This document shows, one piece after another, positions 36,109-45,160 of a stretch of 64,000 bases of DNA. Positions within the stretch are counted from its first letter, which is position 1. Every line of letters begins with the position of its first letter. The notes beneath the pieces were generated by a model. It was not told the origin of the DNA. It worked only from the letters and a program-made list of their open reading frames with translations, and ran no database searches. The DNA is from Oxynema aestuarii AP17 (GTDB lineage: Bacteria; Cyanobacteriota; Cyanobacteriia; Cyanobacteriales; Laspinemataceae): positions 186,001-250,000 of the forward strand of contig NZ_CP051167.1 of the NCBI RefSeq assembly GCF_012295525.1, read 5' to 3'. A program made the position numbers and the translations under genes.

Positions 36109-37164
36109 TCAACCCACTTTTAAGTTGTAAATTAGGGTAAACAAAAAAGTCAATTGAGCAGTTAACGCCATTAAATAAACCACCGCACGACCTTTAAAGA
36201 TCGACAGGAGTAAACCGAGGGCTTTTAAGTCAATCGTCGGACCGAAAACTAAAAAAGCCAATAACGATCCGGTGGTAAAGCTCGACGCAAACGAGAGGGC
36301 GAGAAACGCATCGACCGTGGAACAAATCGAAACGACACTGGCGAAAGCTAACATGGCCAAAATCGAACTGACCGGACCTTGACCCAAACTGAGGATAATA
36401 TCGCGGGGAATGCCGATTTGAACGATCGCGGCGATCGCGCTACCCACCACTAAAATACCGCCGAGTTCTCGCAATTCTTGCAGGGTATTCTCGACAAACA
36501 AGCGCATTCGCCAGCGATCGATCCCGGAAAACCGAAATAAACCGATCTGGGCGTTCCCCAGTTGGGGGAGCGGGGTTGCTTGGACGGCGGTCGTATCGAG
36601 CCGCATGGGCTGCTCCCCTTGCCCTAATAAAAAGGTTCCCGACTGTAGTAATGGCGAAATACTTTGGGCTTTTTTCACTTCCGGCGTCGGTTCGGGAGCC
36701 GATTGCGGCATGGCCCGCAACACCGAAGGCTGTAGCAGGGGGCGCAAGTCTTTCTGAAAGCTGAAGATCCAACCGATCGTCGTAGCAATGGCGAGGGAAA
36801 ATAAGACACGCCAGAGAACCACTTCCGGTTGGTCGCGAAAGGCGACCCAAGTAGACCAAATGACGATAGGGTTAATGGTCGGTGCGGCGAGCAGAAAACC
36901 GATGGACACCGAGGACGGGACGCCCTGGAGTAATAAGCGACGGGCCACGGGAATGTTGCCGCATTCGCAGACCGGGAATAAAAAACCGATCAAACTTCCG
37001 GCCAAAGCGCCGAGGAGGGGATGTCGGGGTAAGATCGCAATCAGCTTGCGTTCGTCTACAAATAAGAGCAATAAGCTCGATAACAATACCCCCAACAACA
37101 GGAAGGGCATTGCCTCGACCATTAAACTCATCCAAAGCGTGAAAGCATTATTTAACTGATTCAT
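36109..37164 (-). CDS. DUF318 / YraQ-type permease
   Basis: A 351-residue membrane protein with about eight hydrophobic segments in two halves. The family motif FPVCECGNIPVARRLL and LLAAPTINPIVIWSTW lies in the first half; its counterpart (FASVVSICSTVDAFLALSFA) in the second. A variable cytoplasmic loop (residues about 150-205) separates them. Members are predicted transporters, sometimes linked to metal or arsenic genes, but no such partner is adjacent here; the ars genes are 13 kb away. Confidence 0.8.
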   Translation of the reverse strand: MNQLNNAFTLWMSLMVEAMPFLLLGVLLSSLLLLFVDERKLIAILPRHPLLGALAGSLIGFLFPVCECGNIPVARRLLLQGVPSSVSIGFLLAAPTINPIVIWSTWVAFRDQPEVVLWRVLFSLAIATTIGWIFSFQKDLRPLLQPSVLRAMPQSAPEPTPEVKKAQSISPLLQSGTFLLGQGEQPMRLDTTAVQATPLPQLGNAQIGLFRFSGIDRWRMRLFVENTLQELRELGGILVVGSAIAAIVQIGIPRDIILSLGQGPVSSILAMLAFASVVSICSTVDAFLALSFASSFTTGSLLAFLVFGPTIDLKALGLLLSIFKGRAVVYLMALTAQLTFLFTLIYNLKVG

Positions 37165-37919
37165 CCTTTCGGCAGGTGTGGGTGTTGAGGAGCCGAGATC
37201 GAATCGTCGAGGGTCGGTTGCGAGATTCGCAATGGCGACGATCGATCGCTGCGGGCGAACAGGGAGGATTCAAGGGCGCTCGGGGAGAAAAGCCGAGCGG
37301 GCGATCCTAGAAAGTCATATTGCGCAATTACAGCCGTTCGGCGAGTTAAGCAGCATAGGATTGCGATCGCAAAAAAAACTACTTCAACACTATACAAAAT
37401 TGGGGGATCGGGAGAGAATGGGGGAAGGCACCCCTGTCCGTCGGCGCCCTGGGATCTCGTGGGCTATTTCCCTGCAGAGCAGAGGAAAAAGGCGCTCCAG
37501 TCGTTGAGCGATCGCCGTGGCGTTCTTTTTTGAAGCCTTCGTAAATGGGTTGCTCGGCGATCGATGAGGTGGACGCCATACCCACCATTGGATTGTCTGC
37601 TCTAGAGGCGTTGCAGACATCGGGGATGAATTGGAGCGGCGATCGAAACAGAAACCGATCGCCAACGCAGATGGAATGTTTGTAGAGGCGGTAGGGTCGG
37701 TAAGGGTGCCAAATTGTTTGCCCCGACTCCAGAAACCGCGATCGCGGGATTTTGCAAATGAGGGAAGTCAAGAGTAGTTTTTCGCGACGGTAGGGGTTTC
37801 AAACAGCGATCGTTCTCGGTTGAATTCTGTGGAGTTTTAAGGCTCAATTTTTCAGGTTTTTGCGCCTATGTTTTCACTTTTTCCCGTTCTGAATTGACTC
37901 TTGAATCCCCCGGACAAAT
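37165..37919. other. Long intergenic region, permease to surE
   Basis: About 755 bases without a convincing gene. Minus-strand open frames near 37379-37771 have no recognisable domain, poor starts and mixed composition. It may hold a degraded gene or a long upstream region of the permease gene. No clear repeats or terminators were seen. Confidence 0.45.
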
Positions 37920-38639
37920 CTAGGCGCCGCGATCGCGCTGGGGTTTATTGTCGAGGGTGCGGACAGATAACTGAGTGATGGCGATATTGCCGGAAAAACA
38001 AACATCGACATCGGTTCCTATTTCCCGGGGGCGATCGCCGTAGCGCCCGCAATAGTGAAAATAATCTCCTTCAATGTGATAGTCAATGGGCAGGGGTTGG
38101 GAAGAATTCTCACATAAAACAATTTCCGGCTCGCGATCGCCCGGTTCGAGATAGGGTAAATTGACATTCCAAAAACACCCGGGTTCCGGGGGGCGATCGA
38201 GCAGATCGGCCAAAATCCGACTGGCCCAATGGGTCGTTATTTCCCAGTTAACGGGTCGTCCGCCTTGACGATACTGAGAAATGGCGATGCCGGGAACGCC
38301 GTGAAAGGCGGCTTCGCGCACGGCGGCCACGGTTCCGGAAATGTAGATATCGACCCCCATGTTTCCCCCCGAGTTAATCCCGGAAATCACCCAACTTGCC
38401 TCCGGATATAAGTGAGAAAGAGCGATCCGGGTACAATCGGCGGGGGTTCCGGCGATCGCCCATGACGTACTCGAACGGCGATCGACGTGGATGGGGTTTC
38501 TCGTCGTCACTTGATGACCGCATCCGGAGAGTTCGTCTCGGGGAGCGGCGATCGCGATCGCCCGTCCGTCCAGCGCTTCGCATAATGCCGCCATTCCCGG
38601 CGCGTCGATCCCGTCGTCATTGGTGAGAATTAAGGTCAT
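37920..38639 (-). CDS. surE: 5'-nucleotidase / survival protein SurE
   Basis: A 239-residue protein from the ATG at 38639; the frame is open 12 codons further. The opening MTLILTNDDGIDAPG carries the metal-binding D8-D9 pair, SSTSWAI-TPADCTRIAL is the expected second region, and VISGINSGGNMG holds the metal-binding Asn. The enzyme is a divalent-metal nucleoside monophosphate phosphatase. Length is slightly below the average of about 250-260. It is divergent from the large helicase gene. Confidence 0.93.
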   Translation of the reverse strand: MTLILTNDDGIDAPGMAALCEALDGRAIAIAAPRDELSGCGHQVTTRNPIHVDRRSSTSWAIAGTPADCTRIALSHLYPEASWVISGINSGGNMGVDIYISGTVAAVREAAFHGVPGIAISQYRQGGRPVNWEITTHWASRILADLLDRPPEPGCFWNVNLPYLEPGDREPEIVLCENSSQPLPIDYHIEGDYFHYCGRYGDRPREIGTDVDVCFSGNIAITQLSVRTLDNKPQRDRGA

Positions 38640-38792
38640 AACTTTGGTGATTCCACAGCTTAATGAGAGATGCAATAATCAAGCTCAAGTTAATTGTATG
38701 ATTATCGATCCCCTTCCCATTCAGCTTATTTTATGTAACCATAAAATAAGACAAAACAACCCCGCAATTCTACTATAAGAGGAGATTGCCAA

Positions 38793-41700
38793 GTGTACAT
38801 ATATATTACGCCTCGCTTTAGAGACAAACAAGAGCTTTATTCACTCCACAGACCAATAGAACGACTGATCGAAGATAGTCAAAAGGCAGATGAAACCTTT
38901 GTGAAAACCAATTTATTTCAAACCCTGCGATCGTCTTACTTAAGAAAAGACCACAGGCGTTATCGATTCATCGGATCGATCCAACAAGTTGAACAAGAAA
39001 AGATTTTGTGTCTTTTAGAGATTTTCGACCACGATCGAGACTACAGACAATTTTCAGATCGATTGAGAGACACCGGAAAAACAGACTTAGAAGACCTTCT
39101 CGATCCTGAAGAGCTGAAAAAAGCAATAGAAGCGCAAAAAGCATCTAACCTTCCCTCATTTCGTTGGCGCGTTCCTCCGGATATGCAACCTTGGTTAGAA
39201 CTCCCTGCTTGGGGGATAGATGCCAACGATTTAGTCATTTATGAAAGTGAAGAATGGGTCACCCGATTTAGAAAACCAAAGATTAAAGATTATTGGCAAA
39301 CCTACTATCAACTGATTGGTGATATCGCTCAAAACAGCGATATTGGCGAATCTTTACCTGGATGGCCTCAAGTTAGGATGTATGGTGAAAGCCAAAGTAT
39401 TGTTTACAGTCAAATTTTGACTACAGATACTCCCCCCAGGCATATTTTATTTTTAATTGCACCCTTTGAAAATCTACCTGCTGAAGCAGACATCTTGCAG
39501 TTAGGTCGTAAAAATAAATTTTATGAAAGTGCAAGCGATAATCTATTTAGTGGCGAAGTTCCTATTGAGAAGTTAACTGTTTTTGCCCAGCGCTCTTATC
39601 CGGATTACTTATTAGCTGACGATAAATGCTGGCTGGAGATCGAACGGGAAGAAGAAGCGAATCTAGCCCTTTCCGCAGAAGAAATGCTGCTTTTAGAGTC
39701 CGTGTCTAGTTTGACAACCGATCGTTCTTCTTTACCAATTTTTATTAATGGTCGAGCCGGGAGTGGCAAATCTACGATGCTGCTTTATCTATTTTCTGAC
39801 TATTGCCACCGCAAATATTATAACTCTCAGCAAACAGAGCTTTCAGGAGATCCTTTATTTTTAACCTATAACGAGCGGTTGCTCGAAGTTGCAAAAAAAG
39901 GTGTACAAAAACTCTTAGTGTCTCACCATCGTTTTCAGTCAGAACGCACGACCGACGATCCGATCCCCGATGTCAGTTCCTTTTTTAAGCCGTTCCAGAA
40001 ATTTTTAATAGAACTGCTTCCCTTAGAGTATCAAAGAGAGTTTTCTGCTGAAAACTATATTTCTTTCTTTCGATTTAAGAAATTATATGAAAATAATTGT
40101 CGGTTACCTCAAGCCAAAAAATGGAATGCAGAGATTTGCTGGCATGTGATTAGAAGCTTTATTAAGGGATATCGACTAGAAGGAGAAATTTCACCGTCCG
40201 ACTATCAAACCACAGAAATTGTCAATCGCCGCGATCGCACGATAGAAATTAGTGACTATCAAGAAATTTACGAAACCATTTGGGAGCGATGGTATAAATC
40301 TACGGCGCAAGAGCATCAATATTGGGACGATCAGGATTTAATCAGAAAAGTTCTAGAACTCGATTCTTATGAATCGGATTATGCGGCTATTTTTTGTGAT
40401 GAAGCTCAAGATTTCACGCGGATCGAACTACAGCTCATTATGAAGTTGTGGAAGCTTTCCCAATACGATTTACAAAGAATGCCAATTTTTTCGCTGCCGT
40501 TTGCATTTGCCGGAGATCCTTTACAAACGTTGAATCCCACGGGATTTCGGTGGTCTACAGTTAAAGCGGCTTTTCATGAAGCAATTCTGAACGAACTGGA
40601 ACTAGAGATCGACCTCAACCTCAAAGAATTAGAATTTAATTATCGTTCAAGTCCTCCGATTGTCCGGTTTACCAACTTAATTCAATTTTGGCGTAGCATT
40701 ATTTTTAATCTACCGGATTTGAAGCCTCAGAAAGAATGGAGAAAGGTAGATTTTCCCGATCCCCAAAAATTCATCTTAGATCGCCAAATTTCTTTGCAGC
40801 AGTTCAAAGAATACGTGAAAGACACGATTATCATCGTTCCCTGTGAAGAAGGGGAAGAAAATGAATTCGTGCAAAATGATGAAATCCTCAGTCAAATTTT
40901 TGTAGATATTGGAGAGGGAGAACCCGTTAAAAATATTTTGAGTGCGATCGCCGCTAAAGGATTGGAATTCAAAAAAGTAATTCTCTACAAGTTTGGAGAA
41001 GCGTGCAACCCGCAAATTTGGAATCAAGATACAGTCAGCGATTGTCCCATTGAGTTTGAATATTTTTTCAATAAATTGTATGTCGCCGCCAGTCGTGCAA
41101 TGGAGCGCTTATTTATTATTGATTCCGAAGTAGGGGATGCTCAACTCTGGAGGTATGCGAGCAGTCAAAGCGAACTCGATCGATTTTCGAGCCATTCGAG
41201 CAATAGAGAACTTTGGAAAAATGCCATTCAATTATTAAGTAGTGGCGGCGTAACGACGATTACAGATATTTCCGAAGACAATCCGCTTTTAATTGCCCAA
41301 GAATTTGAAACGAAAGGTTTAAATTCACAAAATCCAAGATTACTCAAACGAGCTAAACAGTACTATAGTTCAGTGGGAGAAAGTCAAAAAGCGGATTGGT
41401 GCGAAGCTTTAGCCTTACAATTTGAAGAGCGCTTTCGTGAAGCCGGACGAGCTTTTGTCAATCAATGTGAATACGAACGTGCATGGGATTGTTTTTGGGA
41501 AGGGATGTGTTGGGATGATTTGCTCGATTTAAGCGATCGCCACGATTACTATAAAGATCGTCTAGCGGTAAATTTAGCCGAGTTTATGGTGGATCGCGCG
41601 CGAACCGATCGCACTCTTTTAAAGTTTAATGAGTTTTTAGAAAAATGTATTGTTCAAAAACATATTGGGTCTCCTTTTTTACCGCAATGGAAAACAGCGA

Positions 41701-43067
41701 TCGCCGAATTTAAGTCTCGCATTGCCAAGATCGATCCAGGATCTTTTACCCGAGAACAATGGTTGAAACTGGGTTCTACTTTTAGCGAATTAGATCGATG
41801 GGGATATTCATCGATGTTGCGAGCGGCGGGAGAAGCATTTTTTAAAGCGCAAGACTATCACAAAGCTGAAGATTGTTTGGCCAATGGTAACGCCACCGAA
41901 ATTCCTCAGTATTATTTATCCCAAGCTGAAATCAATCCTTTCCCCGAAAAGATAGAATGGTTGGCGAAAGCAGGTGCGATCGATCGCATCGTTCGAGCAT
42001 GGGAAGAAGCGGGAAAACCGACGAAGATGCAACCTGCTTCCTTAAAAGCTGTTGCCTCGGCTTTAGAAAAGGAAAAGCAATACACCTGTGCTTTGCGTTT
42101 ATATATTGAACTAGACGAACTTGAGAAGGTCAAAGAATGCTTTGCTCAGAGTCAAACTGAAGGGGATGAAAAACTGGAGATTCTTGGGGCTTTAGTGACC
42201 TATTTAATCGAGCGTAATCAGTGGATTGAGGCGATCGCAGAAATTGACCGAGAGTTCTCGACAATCGCCGGATCCGAAACGCAAAAATTACGGCTAAAGT
42301 GCGATATCGTGCGCGCTATTGCTTACTCGGATTTAACCTCCATCGATATGAATGTGGAGAACCGCCAACGATACGAACAATTCATGGAGCAAATTTTAAG
42401 TCAGAACGATTGGGAATTCCATCTTTCCATGCAACAGATCGGTTCTGCGCTTGAAAGAATTGGGGGATTGGTTGCTACCCTAAAGTTCTACGAGCGATTT
42501 ATTGGGGATTTAGCTACAGATCTCAAAGAATTTGCCCGACAACGTTGGATTGTCACGAAAAGAAAGCAAGCCGATTATTTTGCCAATCAAGGGCAGGTTT
42601 ATCGCGCTGACGATATTCGGTATGACTTGGAAAATCGGTTACGCGAGTGGGGGATTAATCCCACAATTAAATTTCCTTTTTATCCGTCATTGCCTAAATA
42701 TAATAACGATCGCGACGATCGCGTACAAGTTGACGGGTTATCTGCTGATATCGATCTTCAACGTCTTGATAATGGAAATATTAAGTTTAACGTTGGCGAT
42801 CTCGAAATTAAAACGCTGGGGACGGCAGAAAATCGCTTGTTTGCAATTGAAGATCAAACGACGTTCGATAATTTCAAGTTTCACTTACAAAAGCGCCAAC
42901 GAAGCGGGGATGCTAAGGTTCGAGAAAAGCATCCAAGTCGTCAAGATCGATGGGGCTTGGAAGTCATCGATAGTGGCTATGAGGTCGAGATCGATTTTAC
43001 GCAAGAGCGCCCGACGATCGAACTCACTTTAAAGGCGATCGACGCCAAAATTCTGCTGTCATTTTAA
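38793..43067 (+). CDS. Giant SF1 (UvrD/Rep-like) helicase with helical-repeat C-terminal region
   Basis: A 1424-residue protein starting with GTG at 38793, supported by GAGGAG (38779-38784) 8 nt upstream. The N-terminal 300 residues match no domain I know. Helicase motifs then follow: Walker A GRAGSGKST (K326), motif II DEAQD (536-540), motif III GDPLQT (574-579), motif IV NYRS (616-619), motif V AAKGLEF (720-726), motif VI LYVAASRAMERL (762 on; R768). Residues about 830-1270 look like TPR-type helical repeats (YYSSVGESQKADWCEALAL and similar). The last 150 residues are beta-rich and unknown. The gene is clearly more AT-rich than its neighbours, suggesting acquisition. The layout recalls TPR-plus-UvrD proteins such as TRANK1 and some defence helicases; the role is unknown. 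Confidence 0.85.
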   Translation: MYIYITPRFRDKQELYSLHRPIERLIEDSQKADETFVKTNLFQTLRSSYLRKDHRRYRFIGSIQQVEQEKILCLLEIFDHDRDYRQFSDRLRDTGKTDLEDLLDPEELKKAIEAQKASNLPSFRWRVPPDMQPWLELPAWGIDANDLVIYESEEWVTRFRKPKIKDYWQTYYQLIGDIAQNSDIGESLPGWPQVRMYGESQSIVYSQILTTDTPPRHILFLIAPFENLPAEADILQLGRKNKFYESASDNLFSGEVPIEKLTVFAQRSYPDYLLADDKCWLEIEREEEANLALSAEEMLLLESVSSLTTDRSSLPIFINGRAGSGKSTMLLYLFSDYCHRKYYNSQQTELSGDPLFLTYNERLLEVAKKGVQKLLVSHHRFQSERTTDDPIPDVSSFFKPFQKFLIELLPLEYQREFSAENYISFFRFKKLYENNCRLPQAKKWNAEICWHVIRSFIKGYRLEGEISPSDYQTTEIVNRRDRTIEISDYQEIYETIWERWYKSTAQEHQYWDDQDLIRKVLELDSYESDYAAIFCDEAQDFTRIELQLIMKLWKLSQYDLQRMPIFSLPFAFAGDPLQTLNPTGFRWSTVKAAFHEAILNELELEIDLNLKELEFNYRSSPPIVRFTNLIQFWRSIIFNLPDLKPQKEWRKVDFPDPQKFILDRQISLQQFKEYVKDTIIIVPCEEGEENEFVQNDEILSQIFVDIGEGEPVKNILSAIAAKGLEFKKVILYKFGEACNPQIWNQDTVSDCPIEFEYFFNKLYVAASRAMERLFIIDSEVGDAQLWRYASSQSELDRFSSHSSNRELWKNAIQLLSSGGVTTITDISEDNPLLIAQEFETKGLNSQNPRLLKRAKQYYSSVGESQKADWCEALALQFEERFREAGRAFVNQCEYERAWDCFWEGMCWDDLLDLSDRHDYYKDRLAVNLAEFMVDRARTDRTLLKFNEFLEKCIVQKHIGSPFLPQWKTAIAEFKSRIAKIDPGSFTREQWLKLGSTFSELDRWGYSSMLRAAGEAFFKAQDYHKAEDCLANGNATEIPQYYLSQAEINPFPEKIEWLAKAGAIDRIVRAWEEAGKPTKMQPASLKAVASALEKEKQYTCALRLYIELDELEKVKECFAQSQTEGDEKLEILGALVTYLIERNQWIEAIAEIDREFSTIAGSETQKLRLKCDIVRAIAYSDLTSIDMNVENRQRYEQFMEQILSQNDWEFHLSMQQIGSALERIGGLVATLKFYERFIGDLATDLKEFARQRWIVTKRKQADYFANQGQVYRADDIRYDLENRLREWGINPTIKFPFYPSLPKYNNDRDDRVQVDGLSADIDLQRLDNGNIKFNVGDLEIKTLGTAENRLFAIEDQTTFDNFKFHLQKRQRSGDAKVREKHPSRQDRWGLEVIDSGYEVEIDFTQERPTIELTLKAIDAKILLSF

Positions 43068-43165
43068 GGGAACGAGTAGGGAGATCGCACTACTGTATCC
43101 GTCCCTCAATTTTTCTCAATTGTTTGAAAAACGGTATAACCCGTCCATTAGATCCAATCGAAACA

Positions 43166-43183
43166 GGGAGGCGATCGCCTCCC
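43166..43183. terminator. HIP1-centred palindrome between convergent genes
   Basis: GGGAGGCGATCGCCTCCC is a perfect 18-base palindrome between the helicase gene and the peptidoglycan-binding gene. It may terminate either, but lacks a T-run, and HIP1-centred palindromes are common here. Confidence 0.35.
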
Positions 43184-43195
43184 TTGCGGGTCGCT

Positions 43196-43807
43196 TTACA
43201 AACCCGTGAGATTTCTCAGGGTCGTGTGAGTTTTTAAGCCGACCACGCCATCGACTTTCAAACCGCGATCGCGCTGAAATTGGGAAACGGCTTTTTCCGT
43301 TTCCGCGTCAAACACGCCATCCATATTGCGATAGTCGAAATACTTGAGCGAACTCAACTGACGTTGAACCCGCAACACCGTGGCGCCGCGATCGCCGCGT
43401 CTGACCGTGGGTTGGGTGTCCGGTTCGGGGGTGGCGGGATAGGTCGCTTGCAAGGCGGCTTCCGTTTGGGAACCGACGACGCCATCTTCTTTCAAGCCAT
43501 TTTGCCGTTGAAAATGCTTGACGGCACTGGTGGTATAGTCGCCGTAATATCCGGTGGCGTCGGCTTGGAAATAACCGAGTTCTTGCAAGCGCTTTTGAAT
43601 TTGAGTGACCTTGGCGCCGTAATCGCCGTCTTTGAGTAGGGCGAATGCGGGAGCGATCGCCCCAAACAAAGAGAGGGCAATCCCCAAAGGCAAGATCGAT
43701 CGCAGCGATCGCCGTCTGACTTGGCGCCAGTTCACCTTGACGGGTTCGGGGGCGGGTAAGGGTTCGTCGTAAGCTTGAGCCAGATGGATAAATGCTAAAG
43801 AGTCCAT
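43196..43807 (-). CDS. Peptidoglycan-binding protein with two PG_binding_1 domains
   Basis: A 203-residue protein. After a cytoplasmic basic segment (VKVNWRQVRRRSLRSI) one hydrophobic helix (about residues 38-56) acts as a signal anchor or signal peptide ending at AFA. Two peptidoglycan-binding type 1 domains follow: residues about 58-120 (KVTQIQKRLQELGYF, FQRQNGLKEDGVVGSQT) and about 138-203 (VLRVQRQLSSLKYFD, FQRDRGLKVDGVVGLKT). No catalytic domain is attached, so it probably anchors to or senses the cell wall. Confidence 0.9.
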   Translation of the reverse strand: MDSLAFIHLAQAYDEPLPAPEPVKVNWRQVRRRSLRSILPLGIALSLFGAIAPAFALLKDGDYGAKVTQIQKRLQELGYFQADATGYYGDYTTSAVKHFQRQNGLKEDGVVGSQTEAALQATYPATPEPDTQPTVRRGDRGATVLRVQRQLSSLKYFDYRNMDGVFDAETEKAVSQFQRDRGLKVDGVVGLKTHTTLRNLTGL

Positions 43808-44000
43808 TGCCGTTGCTGTCGTGTTATCTCATTAAGATCTAATCACGATTTTAGGAGCGATCGCCCTATGTACCGATCGTCTAGTTAGAGAAATTTGCAA
43901 ATTTCAATGTTTTTCAAGACTTCGGGAGGGAGTTTGTGGAAATCTCCACAAAAACCCCAATCCCTCAAATCCGCCACGGTGCAGCGATCGCCCGCCGTCG

Positions 44001-44978
44001 TCACCGACTCGGAGGTAAAGGCTTGATATCGATCTGCACTCCGGTTTGCGAGTCCGGGACGTGGCGCCAGCAGCCGTAAGGCAAATGCTTGAGACTGTCC
44101 GAAGGCAACACCCCCGCGCCGACCAGACTGTCGAGAATCGATCCGGCGAGATTGTCGCCATCACCGCGATGTTTGCCGTGCAGGACCACCTGAACCGCCG
44201 CCTGTTGGATCGGCAATTGTGGTTGGGGATGCATTTGCTGCAACTGCATCAAAATTTCCCCTTCGGCCCGCAGTCGCCACTGACGGTAAGGCTTGGGTAA
44301 ATAGGTGCCGTTGGCGGTCACCCGAGGACGGGCTTTGGGGCTGACTCGTCCGGGAATCCAGAAACTGAACACCTCCGAAGTTTTGGGGCGATCGGAGCGT
44401 TTCGCTGGGGTCGGTTTCGCCGAGGTTGGGGGCGCTACCGGGTCTTTGGCGTCAAATGGTTGAGAACGATCGCTCGGATCGACGGGTTTAAGCACGGGTT
44501 CGGCCATGATAGCAGTAGGTGAGTGTAAATCACCTTTCTTTTCGTCCCCGGACCCGTCCGGTTTTTGGGAGGCGGGCGATCGCCCGGGGGGCAACGAGGG
44601 CGCCTGTTCCAACCCCGGCCATCCTCGGGCGATCGCGATATAGGTTTGAGCGGTGTTTTCAGAAATCTGGCACGACTCGGCGAGCCAAACCGACCAGCGA
44701 TCCGGCGGTAACTGGGCTTGAGCGCGAACCAAGCAAGCTCCCGCATCGTGGGCTTGGAGCAGACCGAAATCGATCGCCGCCTGACATTGACGATGAGCCT
44801 GACGAATCCGCTCCGCCAATCGCTCCAAAGGGGATAAATTCGGCTCGGTCGCAGCACTCGACGAGGGATCGCCCGCCTGTTGCGTGGGCGTAGCGTTCGC
44901 ATCGAGAGAGTTGAGTGTAGAAAGGGAAGGCATAAAAAATAGCGCTCGAATCAGGCAATCGGACAATGAACTTGACAT
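44001..44978 (-). CDS. DUF3102-RusA fusion protein
   Basis: A 325-residue protein from the ATG at 44978; an ATG at 45032 falls at the end of the ftsH terminator, and one at 44933 is also possible. Residues about 50-120 resemble DUF3102 (RIRQAHRQCQAAIDFGLLQA, then ENTAQTYIAIARGW), a small helical domain of phages and plasmids. A low-complexity proline-rich linker leads to a RusA-type resolvase domain (about 205-325: FWIPGRVSPKARPRV, HRGDGDNLAGSILDSL). The DxDN metal aspartates are present, but the position of the E. coli catalytic Lys76 (DLDNLQK) appears to be Gly (DGDNLAG). Activity is therefore uncertain. No other phage gene is nearby. Confidence 0.7.
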   Translation of the reverse strand: MSSSLSDCLIRALFFMPSLSTLNSLDANATPTQQAGDPSSSAATEPNLSPLERLAERIRQAHRQCQAAIDFGLLQAHDAGACLVRAQAQLPPDRWSVWLAESCQISENTAQTYIAIARGWPGLEQAPSLPPGRSPASQKPDGSGDEKKGDLHSPTAIMAEPVLKPVDPSDRSQPFDAKDPVAPPTSAKPTPAKRSDRPKTSEVFSFWIPGRVSPKARPRVTANGTYLPKPYRQWRLRAEGEILMQLQQMHPQPQLPIQQAAVQVVLHGKHRGDGDNLAGSILDSLVGAGVLPSDSLKHLPYGCWRHVPDSQTGVQIDIKPLPPSR

Positions 44979-45032
44979 TTCCGGCGGAAGCCGCCAAAAG
45001 CTATCGGCGATCGTAACCTGTTGGCGACCCAT

Positions 45033-45076
45033 TCAAAAAAAATGGGGTCAGTTCTCGCTTCGATCCGAACTGACCC
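45033..45076 (-). terminator. Intrinsic terminator of ftsH
   Basis: GGGTCAGTTC (45045-45054) pairs perfectly with GAACTGACCC (45067-45076). Reading the minus strand, the hairpin is followed by CATTTTTTTTG, a clear T-run, about 85 bases after the ftsH stop codon. Confidence 0.88.
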
Positions 45077-45160
45077 GTCTGTTTGATTTCAAAGGGGAAG
45101 GGCTGACGGCTCGGCGCGATCGCCCCGGGCGCCAGCCTTCCCGAACGGTTACAATCGCAC

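Noticed and set aside
37379-37771. Minus-strand open frames between the permease and surE genes
   Set aside because: No domain, no convincing start site, and proline/arginine-rich composition typical of chance frames in this GC range. Kept only as part of the intergenic note.
44001-44978. Prophage remnant suggested by DUF3102 and RusA domains
   Set aside because: No integrase, portal, terminase, tail or attachment-site signals are nearby; flanking genes are ordinary chromosomal ones.
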